A stretch of DNA of 64,000 bases from Hymenopellis radicata (taxonomy: Eukaryota; Basidiomycota; Agaricomycetes; Agaricales; Physalacriaceae): positions 1 to 64,000 of the forward strand of contig JADNRX010000009.1 in NCBI GenBank assembly GCA_015501595.1. The letters are read 5' to 3'. The notes beneath the pieces were generated by a model, which worked only from the letters and a program-made list of their open reading frames with translations, ran no database searches and was not told where the DNA came from. Of this stretch, positions 46,448 through 55,962 are shown piece by piece. A program made the translations under genes and the position numbers. The number at the start of each line of letters is the position of its first letter. Within the stretch, counting starts at the first letter, position 1.

Positions 46448-47592
46448 TAGAGATTACAAGTCCGGTTGGGTTCAGTTGCGGCGCCCAAATTTGGAAGGAC
46501 CGGCAACCGCAACCGGTTGCCCAACCCGACTTTTCGCGTCAACCGTGGACTGCAACCGGTCCTCGACAAGGACCGGTTGCAACCGCGGTCTTTCACCGGT
46601 CCACAACCGGTCGCGACCGCTTATGGTCGCAACCAGTCGCGACCGGTTGAAACCGACACCGACCGCACACTCGCAGCATCATTTATGCCCGTTGGTGGCC
46701 CCCGAGCAATTGCGCAGGGGCTACCCAACGTGCATAAGCCACGGGGTGAGTAGCGGGTGGGATGGTGATGATGGTGGAGGAGGAGGTGGTGGTGGTGGTG
46801 TCGTCGTGGTCGGTCGTTGTTGTCGACACGTCGTGGCCGGTCGTCGACGTGTCATCCATGATGCATCCATCCTCACGTCCGTCTCCTCCTCATCTCGCAT
46901 CCATCTCCGCCTCGCGTCCATCCCTGCATGCCTCTCTGCGCGCTGTTGTTGTTGTCGTTGCCGTGGAGACGACTTAAAGTCGTCTCCTGGTATATCCACG
47001 CGGAACGGATGTTCGTGTGCTGCCCATTTGCGGGGCTTACGCGTCCTGTTCTGGTTGGGAGACGACTCAGAGTCGTCTCCCGGTATAGTCGTGTCCGTGG
47101 AGACGACGCAAAGTCGTCTCCCGGTCTCTCAACACCGACCCAGAGTCGTGTGTTGATCTGAAATCACCGACTTGTAGTCGAGTGATGCTGCCGTCGGCGC
47201 CGACTTGCAGTCGAGCGACGACAGTTGATGGAAGTGGTGGTGGGAAGCAGAGAGATCTACCCGATCGCACGCTTACGCGTACGTTCGGATCTCGGCCTGA
47301 GTCGCCGGATCTGATCATATATTCGCGAATGGCTCGTTTAGGCCACGCAAGGGCCCGTTTTAGCTCGTAAAAATTTGTAAATTCATCTAAAATATATATG
47401 TACATTATCCGATTGAAACCGGTCTCAACCGGTTGGGTGGCGGTCCTACAAAAAATAGCCAGACGTTCGGACCGTCAACCGCAACCGGTTGCAACCGGCA
47501 ACCGGTCCTTCTAAAACCGGTCCAAAATCGGTTGCAGTCCGGTTGGGTCCGTCGGTCCTACCCGGTCCTACCAACCGGACCTGTAAACTCTA
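46448..47592. mobile_element. Non-autonomous hAT-like element E (A-type ends, different interior)
   Basis: TIRs are TAGAGATTACAAGTCCGG (left) and TAGAGTTTACAGGTCCGG (right, reversed), the same type as element A. A perfect 8-bp TSD GTGACGAC lies at 46440-46447 and 47593-47600. CAACCGGTTGC arrays fill both ends. The interior differs from A and instead resembles element 'c': several GGAGACGACT-AGTCGTCTCC hairpins (46970, 47059, 47099), a CGACTTGCAGTCG block (47195) and a segment near 47030 matching 39131 in reverse. The GCAATTGC motif lies inside the left array. It is non-coding; ORFs up to 274 aa cross palindrome arrays. Confidence 0.93.
46680..46742 (+). repeat. GCAATTGC-core motif, copy 5
   Basis: Core at 46706-46713 in CCCCCGAGCAATTGCGCAGG, flanked by TTATGCCCGTTGG and ACGTGCATAAG. 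It sits between the left array and interior of element E. Confidence 0.78.
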
Positions 47593-47954
47593 GTGACGAC
47601 TGTCGCCCCTGCCGCTCTGACGATTGTCAGGCGGCATCTGTGGTGGAGATCTGGGTCTCGGCTTTGTGCCGGGCCCGCTGCTGCTGTCTCTGTGACAGCA
47701 GCAGAGGATGACGTTGCGGCTTGCCAGGATCGCAACGGCGCGACGACGACAACACCAAGGATGACAAGGATGAGACGACCGGAACGAGGAGGACCAGGAT
47801 GAGAGGATGAGGAGGATGTGACGTGTCAAGGATGGCAATGCGTCAACGACGACGACGACACATCCCACCACCATCAGCACTCCCACTACCACTCCCACCA
47901 CCCTCACCATCACCTCCACTGCTCCCACCACCCATCACCCCACCCTCAGTCTGT

Positions 47955-48012
47955 GCTCATGCACGGTTGAGTGTCCCCGTGCCATTGCCCGGGGATGCTC
48001 GCCGAGCATGAA
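47955..48012 (-). repeat. GCAATTGC-core motif, copy 6
   Basis: Core variant GCCATTGC at 47981-47988 in CCCCGTGCCATTGCCCGGGG, flanked by TCATGCACGGTTGA and CGAGCATGAATC. It sits between the interior and right array of element F. Confidence 0.75.
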
Positions 48013-48743
48013 TCAACTTTGGGTGGGTTTGGAGGCTGATCCGCGAGATCCGTCGGTAACCCGGATCGTCTGCGAGTACCTGCTAACCTCGCGAGTACTC
48101 GACTCGTTTGACTCGCGAGTCGACGCGGGTCGAGTCAAACGCGGGTCACGAGTAGCCTCTTCCGGCCTCGAGTACTCGCCACTCGGATCGCGAGTCAGAC
48201 CCGGATCTGACTCGTTGAGGTCTCTAATTCTGGGACATTTTATAAAAGACTGCCCCATCAGAATGCTCCTGGAAAACTCGGGAGAAATATATAAACCTGC
48301 AGGAACGAGGAACTACTGCTTCCGCAATGGAACCCCTCTTCATCAACGCGACTCGGAAGGAAGAAACCCTTTTGAGCAGGTTAAGAAACTTCAGCAAGAG
48401 TCACCACGACCAGCGCAGGCTGCGGCTCCAGCTCCAGCCCCGAGGATCCAGAATTATACCAGTCAAGAAGACGAATGGTTCACTCCGAGCAGGACCCAAG
48501 AACCTGTGGGCCTGATACCTCTCGAGGATGACCAGGAGACCCAGTCGGGTTTCCAGTAGGCTCGATGATGGACGGAAGAATACAGGGTGGGTATCCTGGG
48601 ATAACTCTAAACACTCCGGAGAGCCAATTATTAAATACCCGATTTCAAACTAGAAAAACGCAAGAGAAAAATATCCCCTCGACGAGATCTTTACCTCCAG
48701 GGCTTAAGAATACTAACAGACGGTTGGCCGAGCCAGAGGCTCC

Positions 48744-49602
48744 TAAGGAATAGCACGGGAGGATCCGCGGGTGTCGAGAGCGACACCCACGCCCGTGCCC
48801 GTCGCGGGTTGACACCCGTACCATACGGGTACGGGTTGGGCGGGTTGCCTAACCCGCGGGGTAACCCATGGGGTAGGTGGTATATTCATGCCGGCTGACA
48901 GCCCCCGAGCCATTGCGCGGGGGCCATGCAACATGCATGATGACTATAGAGGAGGGTAGCGGCAAGACAGTGGGTGTAATGGTATCTATGCAGAATTAGG
49001 CAACGAGCAGCGTCACAGAAGCAAGCAATACACGTACCGTGTCTCAGCATGCCGTCTCAGCTCACCAGCGCAGCCTGCCATGATCCCAAACCATCCCCGT
49101 TGGAGTCGTCCCATTAGGTGCAAGCAAGAGCGTCCAAGCGCATCATCGTGGCACAGTCCAGTCGCCGCTGTTTCAGGGCGCAGTTGCCCAGAACCTCATC
49201 AGTCCGGCAGAAAGTCGTTGAGTCGTCCGAGTGCCAGCGTCTAAGTGCAACGTCGTCTGAAGCGTGCCGTCGCGAAGACAGACATGCAGAAGCCCGGAGC
49301 AGATCCAAAGGCTGCCCAAAAGAAAGGAGAGATGGTGCCATGGTGGTGGGAAACAAGCGCGACTGACTGTACGCGCGTTGCTTCCCACGACCCGGAAGTT
49401 GCCGGATTGAGCCGATTTGGCAGCCTCAGACGTTCGGTGGACACGTATGAGTCTGTCAGTCTGAAATAATGAAGAAAATAAGCACGGGTGTCCATGGGTA
49501 TAGTGGGTTGCCCACGGGTGCTGACTTCTCAACCCACACCCGTGCCCACGCCAACCCGTACCCGCAACCCGCGCCAACCCGCCAAACCCGTGCTGTTCCC
49601 TA
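48744..49602. mobile_element. Non-autonomous hAT-like element U
   Basis: 859 bp, TIRs TAAGGAATAGCACGGG (left) and TAGGGAACAGCACGGG (right, reversed). A perfect 8-bp TSD GAGGCTCC lies at 48736-48743 and 49603-49610. Arrays of ACCCGTACCCG / CGGGTACGGG lie at both ends. The GCAATTGC motif is inside the left array. ORFs up to 177 aa in the middle overlap on both strands and are not credible. It interrupts gypsy S downstream of Gag. Confidence 0.93.
48886..48945 (+). repeat. GCAATTGC-core motif, copy 7
   Basis: Core variant GCCATTGC at 48909-48916 in CCCCCGAGCCATTGCGCGGG, flanked by TTCATGCCGGCTGACA and CAACATGCATGATG. It lies just inside the left array of element U. Confidence 0.78.
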
Positions 49603-49702
49603 GAGGCTCCACTCCCGAAAAAGATCCTTCCCAGAAGACAAGTCACGGTAGAAGTACCCAAACCGCCCAAGAACGTCCACTTTGTCACCCTCTGCACTAG
49701 GG

Positions 49703-52342
49703 ACAACTAGTTATCCCCCCCTAACTAGTGGGGGTACTAACTAGTTGTTAGCTCTCGGCGAGAGGTTGAAACAACTAGTTGTTACCTGCCCCAGGTCCGG
49801 CCTGGCAGCTAGCTGGCACTGCCTGGCAGGCCCTGGCATCTCCTGGCATCCCGGCATCATGTGGGTGGGTAGGATACAGTCACATGACCAAAAAAGCGAA
49901 GGGTCTAGGGCCCTGCTCAAATAGGTGGGGTAGGGATCATCAGGAACCATAGATTAGATATTGATGGGATGTGAGGGATGTTCCTAGGATTGATGGATTG
50001 ATGGATGGGTCCTGGGGTGGGTGGGGGATGCCCTTTGTGGCGCATTTTTGATTAGATCAGCACTGGGCTGGATAAGGTAGGCAATAATGAATGCTGCTGT
50101 AGGGGATGGCTGTTGGGGTGAGGAAAACCTTTTTTATAGTTTTTTGGGCTGGGAATCTAATGGTATAAACCATTTTGCGATAGCTTCAAAACTGGAGGAG
50201 ATATTAGGGGTGCAAAAATGCGCCACACTTCTAGTAGGCCTTGTACATAGCTTATAGCCTTGAGACTTTGAGACCTTTTAGAGGTACTATAGAGCGATAT
50301 CTGATATCATTTTCAGGTGATTTCATGGAAGGGTTCAAGAGATATATCAGGCTGACTGCTCCAGGGCCACTAGGGATATAGCATAGGATCCTGCCACTCT
50401 GGGGACCTGATACTTTGCTACATCGTTTATAGTAGTACAAACCCTCTATGTATGATATAGAGAGTGTCCCCAACCCAGTAGTCCATGTATAGATAGGTCC
50501 CCAGTGCTGTTTTAAGCATTTTCGCATTTTTGGTTAGTTAATATAGGGATACCTCTCTAAATTGTACTGGGCTACCTTTAGATATTCATTTACAACCTTT
50601 TTACAAAAGGAACCATGTCATTTGGTGAAGTGACCAGTGTTCTAGAGGTCAGTCTTCCTCCTCACCGGAGTTTTGATCAAAATTCCCACGCTCTAGAGGG
50701 AGGATCGTCCACTCAATTTAACGTGTCTCACACATGCTACTACCTTCATTCCTTCTGTAGGACGTGTATATATGTTATCTGTATGATCTCTAGGTCTCAA
50801 ACCAGTAATTTAATGAAGTAATTAGGTCAGGAACTCGTCCTAAGCTCTGTACATAGGTTAGGCTACCTTCAGATAGTAATATTTCATGTTCTACTTCAAA
50901 GGGCATCCTAAAAAGTGTTCAGTTATGAATATATATCATATTGAATGAACTAAGAGGCATCTCTTATATGCTACACATGAGAGGTAAGAAAGTGACAATG
51001 CGCAGTAGACTCACTCTTGCATAACTGCTTTCAAAGCCTGAACAGGTTATAGGACATAACTATTATCTGGCTGACTGATGTAATACCTCTAATATCACTC
51101 TAATAACAAGGTCCAACTCGCATTTCATGTCTCTTATCAATACTCATAGAGTATTGTTCAATTTATAGTAGGGCAAGTAGGTCTGCAGATCTAAGGACGA
51201 CTTCTTGACCTGATTACTTCATTAAATTACTGGTTTGAGACCTAGAGATCATACAGATAACATATATACACGTCCTATAGAAGGCATGAAGGTAGTAGCA
51301 TGTGTGAGACACGTTAAATTGAGTGGACGATCCTCCCTCTAGAGCGTGGGAATTTTGATCAAAACTCCGGTGAGGAGGAAGACTGACCTCTAGAACACTG
51401 GTCACTTCACCAAATGACATGGTTCCTTTTGTAAAAAGGTTGTAAATGAATATCTAAAGGTAGCCCAGTACAATTTAGAGAGGTATCCCTATATTAACTA
51501 ACCAAAAATGCGAAAATGCTTAAAACAGCACTGGGGACCTATCTATACATGGACTACTGGGTTGGGGACACTCTCTATATCATACATAGAGGGTTTGTAC
51601 TACTATAAACGCTGTAGCAAAGTATCAGGTCCCCAGAGTGGCAGGATCCTATGCTATATCCCTAGTGGCCCTGGAGCAGTCAGCCTGATATATCTCTTGA
51701 ACCCTTTCATGAAATCACCTGAAAATGATATTAGATATCGCTCTATAGTACCTCTAAAAGGTATCAAAGTCTCAAGGCTATAAGCTATGTACAAGGCCTA
51801 CTAGAAGTGTGGCGCATTTTTGCACCCCTAATATCTCCTCCAGTTTTGAAGCTATCGCAAAATGGTTTATACCATTAGATTCCCAGCCCAAAAAACTATA
51901 AAAAAGGTTTTCCTCACCCCAACAGCCATCCCCTACAGCAGCATTCATTATTGCCTACCCCATGCAGCCTAGTGCTGATCTAATCAAAAATGCGCCACAA
52001 AGGGCATCCCCCACCCACCCCAGGACCCATCCATCAATCCATCAATCCTAGGAACATCCCTCACATCCCATCAATATCTAATCTATGGTTCCTGATGATC
52101 CCTACCCCACCTATTTGAGCAGGGCCCTAGACCCTTCGCTTTTTTGGTCATGTGACTGTATCCTACCCACCCATATGATGCCGGGATGCCAGGAGATGCC
52201 AGGGCCTGCCAGGCAGTGCCAGCTAGCTGCCAGGCCGGACCTGAGGCAGGTAACAACTAGTTGTTTCAACCTCTCGCCGAGAGCCAACAACTAGTTAGTA
52301 CCCCCACTAGTTAGGGGGTGATAACTAGTTGTTCTTAGTGCA
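49703..52342. mobile_element. Giant foldback element V with ~1.15-kb inverted arms
   Basis: The left arm (49703 to about 50860) is repeated in reverse at about 51195-52332 with very few differences, leaving a ~335-bp loop. The tips are rich in AACTAGTT palindromes. TAGGG lies at 49698-49702 and 52343-52347 and may be a 5-bp TSD, but then the right end has ten bases with no left counterpart, so the exact end is uncertain. ORFs of 68-91 aa occur twice, once in each arm, and are not genes. It interrupts the coding sequence of gypsy S. Superfamily is unknown. Confidence 0.82.
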
Positions 52343-52444
52343 TAGGGTGGCTTTGTTCCAGCGCCGGTCCCTACTTGAGAAGAAACTCCTCTTGATGACG
52401 AGGAACCCCTCGGACCACAAGCTGAGGCAGAGGTAGAGGCAGTC

Positions 52445-52948
52445 TTGAGAGAAGCAGAAGAACCGGAAGAAGAGGAATCAGAAGGGCCTCAGGAACAGAG
52501 AGATCAGCCTCAAGTAGCAGAGAAAGCGGAGGTAGGAGAAGCCTTGGCAGCCGAGAAAACCAAGGAAGCTCCTACTCGCGAACAGACTGATGAGGAAGAT
52601 TCCGGCGAGGAAAGCGGTAGAAATGAGGAAAAGGCAACTTATAGAAGGATGTCAAAAATTAAACGTCTATTGGAAGAAAACAAAGATTGGAGATCCCTTT
52701 GGAAGTCGTGGCTGCCCATGGAACTCTTAGCCACTAACAAAATATGGCAACAGGATTTGCTGGACACGTTAAAAGCTAAGAACCGTAAGACAGAGCGCTA
52801 TCCTAAGAAACAGTACACGATAGTCAAACAAGCCATGGGATCCGTTCCCGCCGGAGGAATAATAGTGCATGACTCGCTTGCCTTGTTATATCAGAACTTT
52901 GGCTATGCAGGCCCATACCATATAGAGCATGCCACGAGTTTCGACTAG
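52445..52948 (+). pseudogene. Retrotransposon S acidic linker upstream of the protease
   Basis: A highly acidic E/Q-rich stretch, then a basic helical region (RRMSKIKRLLEE, WRSLWKSWLP) and GSVPAGGIIVHDSLALLYQ. The frame is open from before 52390, since V interrupts the region upstream. The last residues (from 52923) are coded by MITE T copy 2 and are not part of the original protein. No domain is known to me. Confidence 0.6.
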
Positions 52949-53336
52949 CGCAGGTAACTCGCAGGTAACCTGCGACTCGCGACTCGCGACCCGGGTTCGC
53001 GCAAGTTGCAGGTTTGAGGTTGGAGCATTCTGCAAGTACTTGTGCAGGTTCCGGTAGTCAGTTAAGATATAATATTATGCATATAAACTGTGTTATACAT
53101 ATCAATATGATCTAACACAGCTGCAATAGGCTATAGAGATCATGTTTGCATTAGTTTGACCTCAGTTGGAGGTGATATGAGTGGGTTATGGCTCAAAACT
53201 CGTCAAAAACTCAAACTCAGGAGTTTTAGACCCGCGACTCGCAAGTTTGAGACAAGTCGCAAGTCCGGACTTCAGATATGCAAACTCGTGCAAACTCGAC
53301 CCGCCGGACCCGGGTTTAGACTCGTGGCATGCTCTA
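52923..53336. mobile_element. hAT-like MITE T, copy 2
   Basis: 414 bp, TIRs TAGAGCATGCCACGAGT, perfect 8-bp TSD ATACCATA at 52915-52922 and 53337-53344. Very similar along its length to copy 1 at 44790-45206, with the same orientation and in the same retrotransposon. Confidence 0.95.
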
Positions 53337-53832
53337 ATACCATATTCCACGCTCGAATGTAGCACCAGAGAGTGTGGAACTCCGAACGGTCTGGCCGACG
53401 ATTGGCCGAGCAGGGCGAAAGGAATGCCTGCTGGACGGAGGATCGCAGATAGCCTCCATGTCGTACCGAGCCGCGATGGAGCTGGGAATAGCCTACAACC
53501 CAAATCATCGTATTACCATGGAAAGCGCTGATAAAGGAAGAACACAAACTTTGGGTTTAGCGGAGAATTTACCGTTTAATTTTGACGGAATTACCTACTA
53601 CCTGCAAGTACACATTATCCAGGACCCAGCGTATGAAGTCCTTCTTAGTCGTCCGTTTGAGGTCGTATCTCATATAGAATTAGTACAGCCGAAAGAAGGG
53701 CCTATGACTGCGACTTTAACTGACCCAAGCAATGGAAAAAGGGTAACCATTCCCACTTACGATCGCGGCACCGTACCTAGGAACCTGGACCCAAAGCCGG
53801 TCCCGGTTTTTCACGAGAATTCAATGAAATGA
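53337..53832 (+). pseudogene. Retrotransposon S aspartic protease region
   Basis: The retropepsin-like core begins ECLLDGGSQIASMSYRAA (about 53428) and continues through a flap region (LGLAENLPF, ITYYLQVHII) to YEVLLSRPFEVV, where retropepsins have a hydrophobic-LGRP motif. Retropepsins normally have D-S/T-G at the catalytic loop; here the residues read D-G-G-S, so activity is doubtful, though mushroom gypsy proteases vary here. The enzyme would cleave the Gag-Pol polyprotein. The upstream frame is broken near the T2 insertion. Confidence 0.7.
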
Positions 53833-55588
53833 TTCCTGATCAAGGCGAGGTTGCTCTAGTTATAACCAGAGCCGCCAATGGGAAGATACAGATAAAGGAA
53901 ACCTACGTCCCCGGAGATGGATGGGTTGCCTTTGACAGTCAGACTGTAAATAACCTTTACCTTTCCAAATCAGCGAATGGTATAGCAAAGGCAGTGAAAC
54001 CCTTACGATAAGCCTACGGGCATGTTGGTATAAAAACACCTTTCCAATTAGATGCAGGAATAAAAATTAGAGATCACCCAATATACAGGCACACGGGTGT
54101 CCACAAGAACAATACCTTCCGGAAAATCTTTGATATACGGAAACTGTTAGAGGAGGACGAAGAGGGGCGGTTCAGTCCGGTAAGCACCATGAAGATGTTC
54201 TATGGTGCCCCAGCGGAGTTAGCCTCTGTCTTTCAATAATACATGATTTCGGTACAAGAAGAACTGATCTCAAAAATGCAACACGCCTTCCTCGAAGAAG
54301 TTGGTAAAATGGCCAAACCAAAAGGGGTGTTCGCAACTAAGAAATATAAACCGGTAGCCCTCAAGACAAGGCCTCACTTGGGGACACTACCGGAAGAATT
54401 TAGGATTTTGAGGAATATAACTGGAGACCCGTTGAAAGATATGCCGACACTGAACCCGAACCCATCGGAGTTCGTGCCTACAGGTCGGTATACTCAAGAG
54501 CGAAGGGACCAACTCCAGAAAGATCATGGGGATTTCCTCATAGGAGACGAACTGAAGTTATTAGACCACCTCATGTATCTGCAAAATGAAGGGTTCACTT
54601 GGACTGACGAAGAGAAGGGTCGGTTTAAGGAAGAATTCTTTCCCCCGGTTGACATACCATTGCTACCCCACACTTCTTGGGTGTTAAAGAACATACCGAT
54701 TCCGCCAGGAATATTCGAAGAGGTGTGTGACATTATAAAACAAAAAATTGATTCAGGAGTGTATGAACCATCTAGCTCGTCCTACCGGTCCCGGTGGTTT
54801 TGTGTACTTAAGAAGGATGGGAAGAAGCTCCGCTTAGTACACAGCCTGGAACCCTTGAACGCTGTAACTATAGCGCATTCCGGATTACCACCGGCCACAG
54901 AGGAGTTAGCAGAGGCCTTCGCAGGACTATCTTGCGGAGGCATTTTAGACCTTTTCGTAGGATACGACGAAAGGCTATTAGCCATATCTTCACGCGATAT
55001 GATGACATTCTCCACGCCATACGGAGCCTTACGGTTAAGAACCTTGCCAATGGGATGGACCAATTCGGTGCCGATATTCCACAAAGATGTATGCTATATT
55101 CTCTGAGAAGAAATCCCCGCCTATACGAGGCCATACATAGATGATGTTTCTATAAAAGGGCCCCAGACGCGATACGAACTACCAAATGGTGACTACGAAC
55201 GTATCCCGGAAAATCCCCGGATACGGCGCTTCGTCTGGGAGCATTTCCTAAACATGAACAGGATCATTCAACGGATGAAGTATGCGGGAGGAACCTTCTC
55301 AGGGCATAAAGCTATTATCTGTGCTGGAGAAATTACAGTAGTCGGACATGTGTGTACATACAAAGGAAGAAAACCTTCTCCGGAGCGAGTCCGTGTGATT
55401 GACTCCTGGCCCAGGTGCGAGAGTTTGACTCAAGTCCGCTCTTTCCTAGGCACTACGGGAGTGTTCCGAGCCTTTGTGAAAGACTATTCCCAGAAGGCAT
55501 TACCCCTAACGCGCTTAACAAAAGATATCACTAAGTTCGAATGGGGCCCGGAGCAGGACGAAGCGATGGACAAATTAAAGTATGCCAT
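53829..55588 (+). pseudogene. Retrotransposon S reverse transcriptase and connection, with stops
   Basis: Continuous gypsy-type Pol reading is broken by TAA at 54009, TAA at 54237 and TGA at 55104. RT motifs are VYEPSSSSYRSRWFCVLKKDGK (from about 54761), LDLFVGYDERLL, LPMGWTNSVPIFHKDV and the YIDDV active site at about 55135. A VRSFLGTTGVFRAF connection and ALPLTRLTKD follow. Chromovirus R splits it at 55589; the same protein continues at 62163 with an RNase H-like part. It copied the element RNA into DNA when active. Confidence 0.85.
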
Positions 55589-55793
55589 TGTAAGCCCGCT
55601 TACACGGATCGGACATAACGGACATAACGGACATTCTTACTTACCATACCTAGCCTCGATCGGTTGACCTTTTACCTATCTTCTTTCTGTACGCTCATCA
55701 CATCGACAACAACGACACCTTGATCCTGTGATTTACTGTGCGATATTCCTGTTCTCATTGACTTAGTGGCTCGACGAGAACGTCGAGCTTACA
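55589..55793 (+). repeat. 5' LTR of chromovirus R
   Basis: Starts TGTAAGCCCGCTTACA and ends CGTCGAGCTTACA, with a short inverted TGTAAG/CTTACA. CTCGACGAGAACGTCGAG near the end forms a hairpin. It differs from the 3' copy at two sites I can see. Confidence 0.95.
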
Positions 55794-55962
55794 CTTTTTT
55801 TTTCACAGCAGTCTCAAGGCTGAAAACAACACCGTATGAACCGTCTCTGAAAAACACCGCCGTGATAGAAAAGAATCTCCCGCCATACGTTAACCGCCAT
55901 TCTCGATAGAAATACAGACCGATATGCAGGGCGTTACACAGATAATAAAGAAGTTCCTACAC

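Larger units (their letters stand above)
45703..48226. mobile_element. Non-autonomous hAT-like element F with nested K and E
   Basis: TIRs TAGAGACCTCAACGAGT at both ends. A perfect 8-bp TSD ATTCTGGG lies at 45695-45702 and 48227-48234. Subterminal arrays of CGAGTACTCG palindromes lie at 45715-45860 and 48060-48220. Removing nested E leaves about 1.37 kb. It carries an AAACGGGCCCTTACG block (about 45914) shared with the right side of E, and a GCGTAAGCGTGCGATCG block (46379) also shared with E. It is non-coding and lies in the zinc-knuckle codons of gypsy S. Confidence 0.93.
44169..48731 (+). pseudogene. Retrotransposon S Gag, split by T1 and F
   Basis: A candidate ATG at 44169 is followed by a frame change near 44222, then the capsid-like core (44224-44589) with APKFSGEPEDIKDFF and NEDIREVWQNLPAYA. 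T1 interrupts at 44790. Coding resumes at 45207 with an acidic stretch, a coiled helix (ETRSLLTVIEKLG) and a P/Q-rich linker. It reaches a CCHC zinc knuckle, CLFCGILG-HFIKDC, interrupted exactly between G and H by element F (45703-48226). Beyond F it continues to a stop at 48559, with a further in-line segment 48565-48735. The knuckle would bind retroelement RNA. The gene is dead in this copy. Confidence 0.78.

Noticed and set aside
46332..47156. 274-aa ORF
   Set aside because: It starts in MITE K, crosses into element E and runs through palindrome arrays and GGT repeats; chance open frame in GC-rich DNA.
47590..47960. ORFs with long P/T/V runs
   Set aside because: Low-complexity sequence inside element F; both strands are open because of composition.
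49741..52294. Paired ORFs of 68-91 aa
   Set aside because: They occur in both arms of foldback V because of the inverted duplication, with no codon-level sign of selection.
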